Of a stretch of DNA of 35,440 bases, positions 8,537-17,186 are shown one piece after another. The stretch lies in NCBI GenBank assembly GCA_025964435.1, contig JAOPYV010000145.1:1-35440 (forward strand). The letters run 5' to 3'. The notes below the pieces were generated by a model. It saw nothing but the letters and a program-made list of their open reading frames with translations, searched no databases and was not told the DNA's origin. Position 1 is the stretch's first letter; the number at the start of each line of letters is the position of its first letter. A program made the position numbers and the translations under genes. The stretch is from Thermoleophilia bacterium. Lineage in GTDB: Bacteria; Actinomycetota; Thermoleophilia; Gaiellales; SKUG01.

Positions 8537-11161
8537 ATGCTCCAGGCCCGCGCTCCCCGCCGGAACCTTCGATTCGCCGCAGCTCGCCGTGCGTCGATCA
8601 TCCTCCTCGTGCTCGTCTTCGCGACGTTCGTGTCAGTCGCCAATGCTGTCGCGGCAGGCGACAAGGCCGGACGCCCCGGCTTCGACAAGGGACAGGCTGC
8701 GGCCGCATCCACCGCGGAAGTCGCCGCACCTGCCGCACCTGCTGCGCCTGCAGCACCGGAGCGCACCGAGCGGCCGGTCAAGCAGAACAGCGCAGCTGCC
8801 CAGGCTGACCGCGCAGCGGCAGCATCGGCGAGCGTTCGTCCCGAGACGATGCGCGCCGGTTTCGATGACACCGATCGCAAGGTGACGATCTGCCACGAGA
8901 ACAACGGCGTCGGCAACTACTGGAATTCCAACAGCGTCAGCATCGCCTCGATCGTCAAGAACTCGGGTCATGACACGCATGGCTGGGATGTCATCCCGCC
9001 GTTCACCTACTCAGATGATGGTGTCGCGGTTTCCTACCCCGGCAAGAACTACGGCGTGTTCACGCGCACCGGCATGAACGACGCGCCGAACGCTGACTTC
9101 TCCGCAACCTTCACGGGGAGCACGCTGCTGGGCGGCGGCTGCAACTACACGCGCCCGGCTGACCAGTGTCCCAACATCGCCGGCCACCAAGCGACCGTTC
9201 CGGCCGGACGGGTCCGGGTCGGTGGCATCTGCGTGGTCCTGCCCGCCGATGTCTGCCAGAACATTCCCGGCGACCAGGTCGTGCCGCCTGCTGGCACCCA
9301 CCAGAATGGGGTGAACTGCGATGACGACGACGTGTGCGGCAACCTGCCCGGAGCGCAGCTGGCGGTACCGAATGGGCTCGTCCAGTCAGGAACGGATTGC
9401 ATCCCCGCCCCGGCCGCGGCGATCGATGTCTGCGTGAACCTGGTCGGCACACAGCTCTTCATGCCGCCACCGGGCTACGTCCGCAGCGGCGTGGACAACT
9501 GTGTCCCCGCCAGTGTCAGCTGCGAGTTGGATGAGCTCGGCGCCGATGATGGCGCCGCACCTGGCACCCTCGCCAACGACGGCGTGATCGACCGTTGCGC
9601 CGATGGCGCCGATGCGATCTGCGCCTTCGACCAGACGGCGACGAACCAGGACGGCGGAGTCGCGAAGGAAGCCTGCGTCGACGATCCCGACGCGACGTGC
9701 CTCATCGACCAGACGCCGACGAGCAAGGCCGGCGGCCCCGCGAAGGAAGCCTGCGTCGACAACCCCGATGCGATCTGCCTCTCCGACCAGACAGCCACCA
9801 ACCAGGTCGGCGGCGTGAGCAACGAGACGTGTGACAACAACGCTGACGCCACCTGCGCTGCCGAGCAGGTCGCACGCAACCTGGTCGGCGGACCGTCCAG
9901 GGAGACCTGCATTCTCGTGACCGAGCGCTGCACGAGCCTCAAGGACGTGGGCTCGGTCGCGATCGACACGAATGGCAACGGCAATACCGACACCTGCGTC
10001 CGCATCGTGCCGATCATCGACTGTGGCGTCTACAACGCCGACGGTTCACGCACGCTGCGCTGGGCCTACCGCAACACGAGCGGCCAGACCCTGACCGTGA
10101 CCGGTCTGCGGAACATCCACACTGGTGGTGGGCATCCGACCGTCTTCGGTGCCGCTGGCACGTTCACGACGACGATCGCTGCCGGTCGAGTGCAGGTCTG
10201 GATCCTGACCGGCAACACCGCTGTCGGCACCCACAGCTCGGCGCTGACGCCGCGCTGCTTCCCTGACGCCTGCCCGAACCTGGCGGGCGACCAGGACGGT
10301 GTGCCGGCGAACCTCGTGCTCAACCGTGCCGGCCTGTGCGTGCCGATGCCGCCGACCTGTGCCAGCGACGAGTACCTGACGGATGCTGACGCCGACGGCG
10401 TGAACGACACCTGCAGCCCGAAGCCGCTCGCCTGCGAGTGGGACGAGCAAGGGATCGACACCAACGGCAATCGTATCCTCGACACCTGCGTGCCAAAGCT
10501 GACCGAGTGTGAAGCCGGCTACGTCCCGGTCGACACCGACGGCAACGGCGTACCCAATGACTGCGACGTGCCCGCGCTCCCCGGCTGCGAGGTCGGCATG
10601 GTGCGCGTGAATGGCGAAGGGGACTGCGTCGCGGTCGGCACCTGCGCCGCCGGCACGACCTGGACCGACGGCAACGAGAACGGCATCGTCGATGTCGGCG
10701 AGTGCATCGCGACGCCGGCAGCCGGTGTGCCCTGCGCTGCTGGTGACGTGAACCGCGATGGCCGGATCGACGCAGCTGACTGCGCCGTCGTGGCGGATCC
10801 GCAGACCCCGATCAAGGATCCGACGCCGGACCCGACTGCCGCCGTACCGACCGCCGCAGTGCCGGCTGACACGACGCCCGCAGCGGCCGACGCAGACACC
10901 GGCGAGACCGATGCAGGTGGCACGACGCAGACCGGACCGACCGGCGGCGGCGTGCAGGCCCAGCTCGAAGCCGTCCAGGACGTTGTCACGGATGCCGTGG
11001 CGAACGTCGTCGATGTCGACGGCGATGGTGACGGCGACCTGCCGTTCACCGGCCTCGCGCTGGGAACGCTGTTCCTGGTCGGGCTCGGCTTCCTCGGTAC
11101 CGGCGCGGCGCTCCGCCGCACCCGGCGCCGCGACGAGCGCGTGGATGCCGACGCTGCCTGA
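8537..11161 (+). CDS. Large Cys-rich repeat surface protein with LPFTG wall-sorting signal
   Basis: The protein has 874 aa. Parts in order: signal peptide (about 1-38); an Ala/Pro-rich linker; a KVTICHENNG domain (about 113-180) of the type ICH..tGs...H common in secreted surface proteins; four to five Cys repeats of the form CPN(I/L)xGxQxxVPxG...GxC (about 205-325 and again near 575); four 26-residue repeats (359-462); an interrupting beta-type domain (about 495-570); a series of Asp/Asn loops such as DTNGNGNTDTC, DADADGVNDTC and DVNRDGRIDAADC that resemble TSP3/dockerin-type calcium loops; a Thr/Ala/Asp-rich stalk; and LPFTG (835-839), a hydrophobic helix and a basic tail beginning RRTRRR. 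Sortase anchoring to the wall is expected from the LPFTG signal; no sortase gene lies in the window. GAGGGA precedes the ATG. Adhesin or matrix function is inferred. Confidence 0.85.
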   Translation: MLQARAPRRNLRFAAARRASIILLVLVFATFVSVANAVAAGDKAGRPGFDKGQAAAASTAEVAAPAAPAAPAAPERTERPVKQNSAAAQADRAAAASASVRPETMRAGFDDTDRKVTICHENNGVGNYWNSNSVSIASIVKNSGHDTHGWDVIPPFTYSDDGVAVSYPGKNYGVFTRTGMNDAPNADFSATFTGSTLLGGGCNYTRPADQCPNIAGHQATVPAGRVRVGGICVVLPADVCQNIPGDQVVPPAGTHQNGVNCDDDDVCGNLPGAQLAVPNGLVQSGTDCIPAPAAAIDVCVNLVGTQLFMPPPGYVRSGVDNCVPASVSCELDELGADDGAAPGTLANDGVIDRCADGADAICAFDQTATNQDGGVAKEACVDDPDATCLIDQTPTSKAGGPAKEACVDNPDAICLSDQTATNQVGGVSNETCDNNADATCAAEQVARNLVGGPSRETCILVTERCTSLKDVGSVAIDTNGNGNTDTCVRIVPIIDCGVYNADGSRTLRWAYRNTSGQTLTVTGLRNIHTGGGHPTVFGAAGTFTTTIAAGRVQVWILTGNTAVGTHSSALTPRCFPDACPNLAGDQDGVPANLVLNRAGLCVPMPPTCASDEYLTDADADGVNDTCSPKPLACEWDEQGIDTNGNRILDTCVPKLTECEAGYVPVDTDGNGVPNDCDVPALPGCEVGMVRVNGEGDCVAVGTCAAGTTWTDGNENGIVDVGECIATPAAGVPCAAGDVNRDGRIDAADCAVVADPQTPIKDPTPDPTAAVPTAAVPADTTPAAADADTGETDAGGTTQTGPTGGGVQAQLEAVQDVVTDAVANVVDVDGDGDGDLPFTGLALGTLFLVGLGFLGTGAALRRTRRRDERVDADAA
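9611..9922 (+). repeat. Four tandem 78-nt (26-residue) repeats inside the surface protein gene
   Basis: Units start at 9611, 9689, 9767 and 9845. The consensus begins DAxCxxDQTxTN and ends GGxxxExCVDN, with two Cys per unit. Units 1 and 2 share an identical stretch encoding AKEACVD at exact 78-nt offset, which points to recent duplication; unit 4 is the most diverged. Repeat number may vary between strains. Confidence 0.85.
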
Positions 11162-11193
11162 CGCGCTGCGTCACGAATGATCCGGAAGACAGC

Positions 11194-11220
11194 GAGGGCC
11201 GCTCCCCTGGGGCGGCCCTC
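11194..11220. terminator. Strong hairpin between convergent genes
   Basis: GAGGGCCGC (11194-11202) pairs perfectly with GCGGCCCTC (11212-11220) across a 9-nt loop. It lies 33 nt after the surface protein stop and 31 nt after the convergent HxlR-type gene stop. There is no T-tract, so it would be a high-GC bidirectional terminator of the kind frequent in actinomycetes. Confidence 0.65.
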
Positions 11221-11250
11221 GTCGTAGTCAGTCCAGAGCGCGGCGCTTGC

Positions 11251-11736
11251 TCAGCGCGCTGTCTCGATGTCCTTGGCGGGGACTGGACCACAGTCGGAGC
11301 AGTGCCAGGCAACCATGACACCCGTGCCGCAGTCGGCGTGGATCAGGGCCGGCATGCCGTCACCGAGATGGCGTGCACCCCAGTCGGCGAGCACGCCGGC
11401 GACGCGGGCGAGCTCGGAGCCACTCACCGAGAGGCGGTAGTTCCAGCGCACGGGGGCGTCGGAGTACTGGCGCTTCGTGATGATCGCTGCATCCTCGAGC
11501 CGGCGCAGGCGCTCGCTCAGGACGGTTCGGGCGATCGGCTTGAGCGCATCGGCGAGGTCGTTGAAGCGCTGCGGACCCTCGACCAGCTGCGCCACGACGG
11601 CGAGCGACCAGCGGTCGCCCACGACGTTCAACGCCTTGGCGAGCGGGAGCTCGCTGAAGCCTCGTCGAGCATCGACGGCCGGCGCGAGCAGGTCGTCAGA
11701 AAGCGGCGCTGCACTGGGTGCGGGAAGGGTCACCAT
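11251..11736 (-). CDS. HxlR-family winged-helix transcriptional regulator
   Basis: The protein is 161 aa from the ATG at 11736; a TTG at 11745 would add three residues. The centre shows the HxlR pattern: ALNVVGDRWSLAVVAQLVEG, RFNDLADAL, LSERLRRLEDAAIITKRQYS and VRWNYRLSVSGSELARV, i.e. helix-turn-helix plus wing. The N-terminal 20 or so residues are a flexible Pro/Ala segment. The C-terminus is unusual for the family: HADCGTGVMVAWHCSDCG contains three cysteines and a histidine and could bind zinc. No Shine-Dalgarno is seen, so a leaderless mRNA or coupling to the LysR gene 30 nt upstream is possible. The regulated genes are unknown. Confidence 0.85.
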   Translation of the reverse strand: MVTLPAPSAAPLSDDLLAPAVDARRGFSELPLAKALNVVGDRWSLAVVAQLVEGPQRFNDLADALKPIARTVLSERLRRLEDAAIITKRQYSDAPVRWNYRLSVSGSELARVAGVLADWGARHLGDGMPALIHADCGTGVMVAWHCSDCGPVPAKDIETAR

Positions 11737-11766
11737 AGCGAGCAACGATATCCGTGCGGTCGGACG

Positions 11767-12792
11767 TCAGAGCGACGGTTCGGGCGCCGAGTCGCGCTGC
11801 TGCTGCAGGAACCGCACGAGCGCCTGCGCCCGGCGCGAGAGTCGGCGACTCGCGCGCCGCACGACGAGGTAGTCGGTCCTGGACTCGAAATCCGGGACCT
11901 CGAGGACGCGGAGCGTGCCGAGGTCGAGCTGCGCGCGGACCGATTCACGGCGCACGCAGCCGATTCCCCAGCCCCCCGCGACGGCGCTCGCGACGCTCGT
12001 CTCGTTGCCCAGCTCGGCCGCGACGTGCAGAGACGCGATCGGCAAGCCGTAGGCGTCGAGCGCCTGCTCGACGGCGCCACGGAAGCCCGTGCCCGGCTCG
12101 GGGATGATGAAGGTCGCGGCAGCGAAGTCCTCGCGCGTGAGCGCGGCGCGGCGCGCCAGCTCGTGGCCGGGTGCCGCCACGACGACCATCGCGTCGGACC
12201 AGACCGGCTCGAAGCTCAGGCCGGGACGGCTCCATTCGCCGCCGACGAAGCCCAGCTCCAGCTCCAGGTTGAAGACCTGCTCGACGATCGAGCGTGCGTC
12301 CGCGATGTGCAGCTCGATCGAGACGTCGGGATGCAGGTCGCCGAATGCGCACAGCAGCGGCGGCAGCCACTGCTCCCCAGGCCCCGGCGTTGCGCCGACC
12401 CGCATGCGTCCACCGATGTTGTTGGCGAGGTGTTCGCGTTCGGCGTAGAGCGCCGACTGCTGGCCGACGATCGAGCGCGCATAGCCTTCGAACACGCGAC
12501 CTGCGCGCGTGAGGCGGGCGGGCCTGCCACGCGCTCGGTCGAGCAGGTGGATCGCGACGCGCTTCTCCAGCTCGTTGAGCTGATGGGTCACGCCGGGTTG
12601 GCTCATGCCGAGCTCGCGTGCGGCGGCCGAGAGTCGGCCGCCTGCATCGACGACGGCCAGGAAGGTGCGGAAGTGCTGCGGGTTGAGCGGCGACTGGACG
12701 CGCCCCTCCTCGACATCGACCGGCTCGAGCTCGACCGCGTCGAGATCCGGGTCCTGCCCGTCGGGCAGCTCGCTATCGGAGGGGGGCACCAT
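11767..12792 (-). CDS. LysR-family transcriptional regulator
   Basis: This 341-aa protein starts at ATG 12792. An acidic extension of about 38 residues precedes the winged HTH (LNPQHFRTFLAVVDAGGRLS, then AAARELGMSQPGVTHQLNELEKRV), which is longer than the usual 1-5 residues before the LysR HTH. The effector-binding domain (about 120-320) is a two-lobe periplasmic-binding-protein fold with RMRVGATPGPGEQWLPPLL. It is divergent from the secreted protease gene at 12901, the classic arrangement for a LysR regulator and its target, and a dyad lies between them (12834-12859). The HxlR-type gene follows 30 nt downstream. The inducer is unknown. Confidence 0.9.
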   Translation of the reverse strand: MVPPSDSELPDGQDPDLDAVELEPVDVEEGRVQSPLNPQHFRTFLAVVDAGGRLSAAARELGMSQPGVTHQLNELEKRVAIHLLDRARGRPARLTRAGRVFEGYARSIVGQQSALYAEREHLANNIGGRMRVGATPGPGEQWLPPLLCAFGDLHPDVSIELHIADARSIVEQVFNLELELGFVGGEWSRPGLSFEPVWSDAMVVVAAPGHELARRAALTREDFAAATFIIPEPGTGFRGAVEQALDAYGLPIASLHVAAELGNETSVASAVAGGWGIGCVRRESVRAQLDLGTLRVLEVPDFESRTDYLVVRRASRRLSRRAQALVRFLQQQRDSAPEPSL

Positions 12793-12833
12793 GGGCACGA
12801 CACTACCGCACCGCGCAGCGGCTTCGGGGCGCC

Positions 12834-12859
12834 GCATTGCTCGTTTCGACAGCGAATGC
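12834..12859. promoter_or_regulatory. Imperfect dyad between LysR and protease genes
   Basis: GCATT(-)GCT pairs with AGC(G)AATGC, an imperfect dyad 42 nt upstream of both the LysR ATG and the protease GTG. LysR-type proteins commonly bind such interrupted ATT/AAT dyads in divergent regions. This is a position-and-symmetry argument only. Confidence 0.35.
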
Positions 12860-12900
12860 TCGGGGCAGGAGCAGGCGGTCGTCTCTGAAGGAAGTTCCGC

Positions 12901-14367
12901 GTGTTCCGTGCCGCCCGTCGCCTGTCCCTGCTCCTTGCCATCGTCGGCTCGATCCTCGTGGCACCCGCTGCCGCACAGGCAGCCGACGGCCGGGTCATCG
13001 GCGGTGCACAGGTCAGCGCGGCCGAGTTCAGCCAGCGCTGGAGCTCGATCGCGGCACTCCTCTACGCCGGTTCGTTCGACGCGCGCAAGGGCCAGTTCTG
13101 CGGCGGCACGTTCATCGCCCCGCAGATCGTCGTGACCGCGGCACACTGCGTCACGGCCGACACCAACGGCATCGTCTTCCTGGACGGCGACCGCGAGGTC
13201 ACCTTCAACCAGGCCGAGACGCGCGCGGGCAAGACGATGAAGGTGCTCGGCGGACGACGCGTCCTGTCGGCGACCAATGGCCAGCGGCTCGCCGTCTCCT
13301 GGGTCGTCGCGCACCCGCGCTACGACGCGTCGACCAGCCGCAACGACGTCGCGCTCGTGAAGCTGGCCGCAGCGCCGGCTGCCGAGAGTGGCGTCGTGCC
13401 GATCAGCCCCGTGCCCGCAGTCGAGGATTCGCTGTGGGGCGCCGGCGGCGGCGTGGCGGCGAGCGCGGCGACCGGCCCGTGGGTCGCAGGCTGGGGCTAC
13501 CGTGCACTGCCGAACCTGGGTGACATGTACACCGGCGCGCAGCACGACCTCAACCATCGCCCGACCCGGCCCGTGAAGCCGAAGCGCCCCACGGCAGCGA
13601 AGGGCAAGGCCAAGCCGCGCGCAGCGCGCAGCATCGCCAACACGCTCGAGTCGGCGCTCCTGCCGATCCACTCCGATCCGACCTGCGAGGCCGGCGGCGT
13701 CGGCAACGGCATGGGCTACGGACGCGACTACGACAGCGAGACGATGCTGTGTGCCGGCACGCTCGACACGCGCGACCTCAACGACCTCAACCAGACGACG
13801 ACCACCGGCGTCGACTCCTGCTACGGCGACAGCGGCGGCCCGCTCGTCGCGTCCAACGGCAGCGCGAATCGGCTGATCGGCATCGTCAGCTTCGGCACTG
13901 GCTGCGCGACGCGCGACAGCTACGGCGTCTACACGAAGGTCGCCGCCGTTCGCGCCTTCCTCGAGACCGATCCGCTCGAGCCCGTGACCAACTCCCGCAA
14001 GCCGGCGCTCAACGGCGAGCCGGTGGTCGGCGCGATGCTCAGCTGCCGCGGTGGCGCATGGAAGGGAGCCGGCAAGCTCAAGTTCTCCTACCGCTGGGTC
14101 AAGACGCCCGACGAGCTCACCGCACTCGCCTCCGAGGATGACGACGCATTCAGCTACTTCGGCGAGTACTGGGAGCGCCTGCCCAAGAGCGGCTCGTCGC
14201 GCGTGTACCGCGTGAAGCCGACCGATCGCGGCAGCCGTATCGCCTGCCTCGTGGTCGTCACCGGCGCATCGAGCACGCTCGCCCGCTCGTCGAACCCGAT
14301 CGTCATTCCCGCACCGAAGCCCGGCGAGGACTCCTCGGATTCGGACGAGGACGAAGACCACAGCTGA
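12901..14367 (+). CDS. Secreted trypsin-like serine protease (S1) with C-terminal beta domain
   Basis: The protein has 488 aa, with a GTG start preceded by GAAGGAAG. A signal peptide (1-28, ending AAAQAADG) precedes an activation-type junction RVIGG (31-35). The catalytic triad is complete: H82 in TAAHC, D149 in RNDVALV, S311 in GDSGGPL. D305, six residues before the serine, predicts trypsin-like cleavage after Lys/Arg. An unusual Lys/Pro/Arg-rich insertion (about 219-243, TRPVKPKRPTAAKGKAKPRA) could be self-cleaved. After residue 345, a domain with G..LSCRGGAW...YRWVK and ACLVVVTGAS resembles the W/C beta modules common on secreted proteins of Thermoleophilia, and an acidic DSSDSDEDEDHS tail ends the protein. 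It is divergent from the LysR regulator. Confidence 0.93.
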   Translation: MFRAARRLSLLLAIVGSILVAPAAAQAADGRVIGGAQVSAAEFSQRWSSIAALLYAGSFDARKGQFCGGTFIAPQIVVTAAHCVTADTNGIVFLDGDREVTFNQAETRAGKTMKVLGGRRVLSATNGQRLAVSWVVAHPRYDASTSRNDVALVKLAAAPAAESGVVPISPVPAVEDSLWGAGGGVAASAATGPWVAGWGYRALPNLGDMYTGAQHDLNHRPTRPVKPKRPTAAKGKAKPRAARSIANTLESALLPIHSDPTCEAGGVGNGMGYGRDYDSETMLCAGTLDTRDLNDLNQTTTTGVDSCYGDSGGPLVASNGSANRLIGIVSFGTGCATRDSYGVYTKVAAVRAFLETDPLEPVTNSRKPALNGEPVVGAMLSCRGGAWKGAGKLKFSYRWVKTPDELTALASEDDDAFSYFGEYWERLPKSGSSRVYRVKPTDRGSRIACLVVVTGASSTLARSSNPIVIPAPKPGEDSSDSDEDEDHS

Positions 14368-14375
14368 ATCGGTCA

Positions 14376-14447
14376 TGCCCCTGGCAGGAGTCGAACCTGC
14401 GCGCATCGCTTAGGAGGCGAATGCTCTATCCACTGAGCTACAGGGGC
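14376..14447 (-). tRNA. tRNA-Arg (anticodon CCT)
   Basis: Read on the minus strand, a 72-nt cloverleaf starts GCCCCTG and ends CAGGGGC plus discriminator A. The D stem is GCTC/GAGC, the anticodon loop CTCCTAA gives anticodon CCT (reads AGG), and the T arm contains GGTTCGACTCC. One U-U apposition sits at the top of the anticodon stem (27-43). No CCA is encoded (next bases TGA). The gene lies 8 nt beyond the stop of the convergent protease gene. Confidence 0.93.
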
Positions 14448-14478
14448 AGCGTGCACGATTCTACGGGACGGCTGGCCG

Positions 14479-15231
14479 ATGGAGCATGAGCTGCTGCTGG
14501 CGGCGTTCGCCGCGTGGTGTTTCCTCGTGGCATTGGTCGGCGGACTGCTCGGGCTCGTGCTCGGCAACCTGCGCCTGCCGGTCCTGCTGCTGCTGTCGCC
14601 ATCGGCCGCTGCCGGAGCCGGCGCGAACCTCGCCGTCTCCGGGGTGACTGCGGCGACGGCGGCCGTCACCCACCTGCGCGCCGGCCGTTTCCACCGCCGC
14701 ATCTTCCTCGTGATGGCGGCGCCATCGATCGTCGGCGCGATCATCGGCAGCCTGTTCGCGTCGCAGCTCAGCTCCGACACGTTGCTGGCGCTCATCGGGG
14801 TGACGCTGGTCGGGTTCGGCATCGACACGCTGCGTGGGCGCCGCGCTGCACCACGCGCGCGCACCGACGCGGGCCGATTCCGCAACGTCGCGGTGGCGGG
14901 GCTGGTGATCGGCCTGCTCGGCGGCATCGTCGGCCTGATCCTGGGGGCCCTGCGCATGCCGGCGCTGCTGCGCTGGTTCCCGGAGGTCCCCAAGCAGCTC
15001 GTCGGCACGAACCTCGCGGTCGGGGTGCTGGTCGGCGCGGCCGGCGCACTGGCCCACGTGCCGACAGCCTTCGACATGACGACGTTCCTGGTCGGCTCCG
15101 CAGCGTCGATCCCGGGCGCGCTGCTGGGCGCGCGACTGACCGGGCGACTCCCCGACCGGCACCTCGTGCGCGGCATCGGGATCGCGCTGGTCATCGGCGG
15201 CGTGGCGACGCTGGTGCGCATCCTGCTCTAG
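14479..15231 (+). CDS. TauE/SafE (TSUP) family membrane permease
   Basis: This 250-aa protein has about 7-8 membrane helices in two homologous halves. The N-terminal half has FLVALVGGLLGLVLGNLRLP and GANLAVSG; the second half repeats the pattern as GLLGGIVGLILGALRMPALL and GTNLAVGVLVGAAG. This internal duplication with G-rich helices and N-L-A-V motifs is typical of the family, whose members export or take up sulfite, sulfonates or other small organic anions. Length fits the family (about 250). The substrate cannot be told. RNase D follows 6 nt downstream, so the two are probably cotranscribed, though no functional tie is obvious. Confidence 0.85.
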   Translation: MEHELLLAAFAAWCFLVALVGGLLGLVLGNLRLPVLLLLSPSAAAGAGANLAVSGVTAATAAVTHLRAGRFHRRIFLVMAAPSIVGAIIGSLFASQLSSDTLLALIGVTLVGFGIDTLRGRRAAPRARTDAGRFRNVAVAGLVIGLLGGIVGLILGALRMPALLRWFPEVPKQLVGTNLAVGVLVGAAGALAHVPTAFDMTTFLVGSAASIPGALLGARLTGRLPDRHLVRGIGIALVIGGVATLVRILL

Positions 15232-15237
15232 GATGCC

Positions 15238-16419
15238 GTGGTGGATTACGTGATGGTGAAGTCGACGGCGCAGCTCGCCGAAGTGTGCGAGGAAGCCCGG
15301 GCGACCGGTCGCCTCGGTCTGGACACCGAGTTCCTGTGGGAGCGCACCTACGCCCCGCAGATCTGCCTCGCGCAGCTCAACGTCGCCGAGAAGGTCTACA
15401 TCGCCGATCCGCTCGAGGGGATCGAGCTGGATCCGATCGCCGCGCTGCTCTCGGACCCGGACGTCCAGGTCGTGATGCACGCGCCGCACGCCGACCTCGT
15501 CGCGCTCTCGCTGCGCCACGGCGCCGAGCCGATCAACACCTTCGACACGCAGCTCGCTGCGGGATTCACCGGGCTGAGCGCGGGGCTCGCGTACGAGAAG
15601 CTCGTGCACGAGGTGACCAAGCGCAAGGTGCAGCCGAGCGAGTCCTTCACCGACTGGAGCCGACGGCCCATGACGGAGAAGCAGCTGCGCTACGCCGGCG
15701 AGGACGTCGAGCACCTGTTCGCCGTCGCCGACCGCATCACCGAGCAGCTGCGCGAGCGCGGTCGCGAGGAGTGGGCGACCGAGGAGCTGAGCCGACGGTT
15801 CGACGGCGTCTCGCGCTTCGTGACGCAACCGGAAGAAGCCTGGCGCCGTGTCGGTCGACGCGGCAAGCTCGGCCCGGCCGACCTCGCCGTGCTGCGCGAG
15901 GTCGCCGCATGGCGTGAGCGGCTCGCACGATCACGCGACCTGCCCGTGGGCTGGGTAGCGAAGGATCCGACGCTGATCGAGATCGCGCGGCGCAAGCCGA
16001 AGTCGCAGCAGGAGCTGACCCGCGTACGCGGCGTCGATGGCTCGATGCGCGGACGCGACCTGACCGACCTGCTCGAGGTGATCGAGGTCGGCCGCAACGC
16101 CGAGCCGATCATCGAGGAAGGCCCGCCGGCCATCCGCGGCGTGCGCAAGCGCACGGCGATCGCCAAGGGCCTCGCCGCCGCGCTGCTGCGCGCGCGCTGC
16201 GAAGCAGAGGAGATCGCCTCCGAGCTGGTGGGCACGTCGAGCGACGTCGAGGACCTCATCACGTGGGTGGCCGCCGGGCGACCCGACAGCAACAAGACGC
16301 CGTTCCTGCTGCTCGGTTGGCGCGAGCCGTTCGGGCTCGACCTGGTCGACCTCGTCGAGGGCCGGATCCAGCTGCAGCTCGTGGATGACGACCCCTACCT
16401 GGTCATCCACCCCACCTGA
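15238..16419 (+). CDS. rnd: Ribonuclease D (DEDDy 3'-5' exoribonuclease)
   Basis: This 393-aa protein has an exonuclease domain (about 1-190) with motif I LGLDTEF (D29, E31), motif II MHAPHADL (D86) and motif III RYAGEDVEHL (Y152, D156), the complete DEDDy set for two-metal catalysis. An HRDC domain (about 215-290; LREVAAWRERLARSRDLPVG) follows, then a second helical region, as in bacterial RNase D (about 375-440 aa). Known role: trimming tRNA and other stable RNA 3' ends. GTG codons at 15238 and 15241 and ATG at 15253 are all possible starts; no good ribosome site discriminates. It converges on the next gene with only 3 nt between stops. Confidence 0.92.
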   Translation: MVDYVMVKSTAQLAEVCEEARATGRLGLDTEFLWERTYAPQICLAQLNVAEKVYIADPLEGIELDPIAALLSDPDVQVVMHAPHADLVALSLRHGAEPINTFDTQLAAGFTGLSAGLAYEKLVHEVTKRKVQPSESFTDWSRRPMTEKQLRYAGEDVEHLFAVADRITEQLRERGREEWATEELSRRFDGVSRFVTQPEEAWRRVGRRGKLGPADLAVLREVAAWRERLARSRDLPVGWVAKDPTLIEIARRKPKSQQELTRVRGVDGSMRGRDLTDLLEVIEVGRNAEPIIEEGPPAIRGVRKRTAIAKGLAAALLRARCEAEEIASELVGTSSDVEDLITWVAAGRPDSNKTPFLLLGWREPFGLDLVDLVEGRIQLQLVDDDPYLVIHPT

Positions 16420-16422
16420 TCG

Positions 16423-17085
16423 TCACTCGAAGGTGATCGGACCGCTCGAGGGCGGCTGCGGTGGTGCAGGCGGGCCGAGGTTCGGCACGCCGAGGTAGGA
16501 CGACGAGAGCGCCTTTCGGCGACGCTTCTTCGCGCGACCACGCGTGATCGCCAGCGCGATGACGAGCGCGATGGCAAGGCCGAAGCCGAGCGCGATCGTT
16601 CCGAGCACGCGGCCGAGTGCGTCGAGCAGGTCGAGCGAGCCGATCCCCATCGTGTCGGGCACGTCGGTCGTCTCCTCGGGCAGGACGGTGATCGCGTAGG
16701 TGCCGTCGCTCGGTGCCTCGAAGCCCGCCACGCGGATCGCGCTGTGGGCGCCGTCGGAGAAGGTCTGGCTGCCGGATTCGAGCGTCGGCGTGACGCTGCT
16801 GCCGTTCGGCCCTTCGATCTCGATGGCCAGCGCCGGGCGCGTGAGCGAATCGGTCGAGCGGCCGTCGTTCCAGATCGCGTAGAGGTCGCGCGCATCGCCG
16901 CGGCGCAGCTCGATCTCGTAGGCCGACCCGAGGTCGAAGCGCTCGTACGAATCGGCGATCCGACCCGCCTCCTCGAAGCCCTGGCGAATTCCCAGGATGA
17001 GCCCGCCGAACGCCAGCACGGCGCACAGCAGGTACCACCATGCGGAGGGGCGGATGCGGTCGTCGGAGGAGGAAATGGCGCTCAT
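16423..17085 (-). CDS. Two-TM membrane protein with extracytoplasmic beta domain, unknown
   Basis: This 220-aa protein is not assigned to a known family. A membrane helix near the N-terminus (WWYLLCAVLAFGGLILGIRQG, about 16-36) and another at about 155-180 (IALGFGLAIALVIALAI) bracket a domain of about 115 residues rich in beta-type sequence (AYEIELRRGDARDLYAIWND, then TYAITVLP), which should lie outside the membrane. A basic segment (RGRAKKRRRKAL) and a Pro-rich tail end the protein in the cytoplasm. It is divergent from the DtxR-family gene (101 nt between starts), so it might be metal-regulated, but no operator is visible. Confidence 0.7.
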   Translation of the reverse strand: MSAISSSDDRIRPSAWWYLLCAVLAFGGLILGIRQGFEEAGRIADSYERFDLGSAYEIELRRGDARDLYAIWNDGRSTDSLTRPALAIEIEGPNGSSVTPTLESGSQTFSDGAHSAIRVAGFEAPSDGTYAITVLPEETTDVPDTMGIGSLDLLDALGRVLGTIALGFGLAIALVIALAITRGRAKKRRRKALSSSYLGVPNLGPPAPPQPPSSGPITFE

Positions 17086-17186
17086 GTCGAAACGGTGCCC
17101 GCTGTCGTGGATCCCGACGCAGCTCGCGGACCGCGCCGCGCGTGTTGAGTCCCGGCTAAACTAGGAAGACGGACCGGAGGAGCCTC

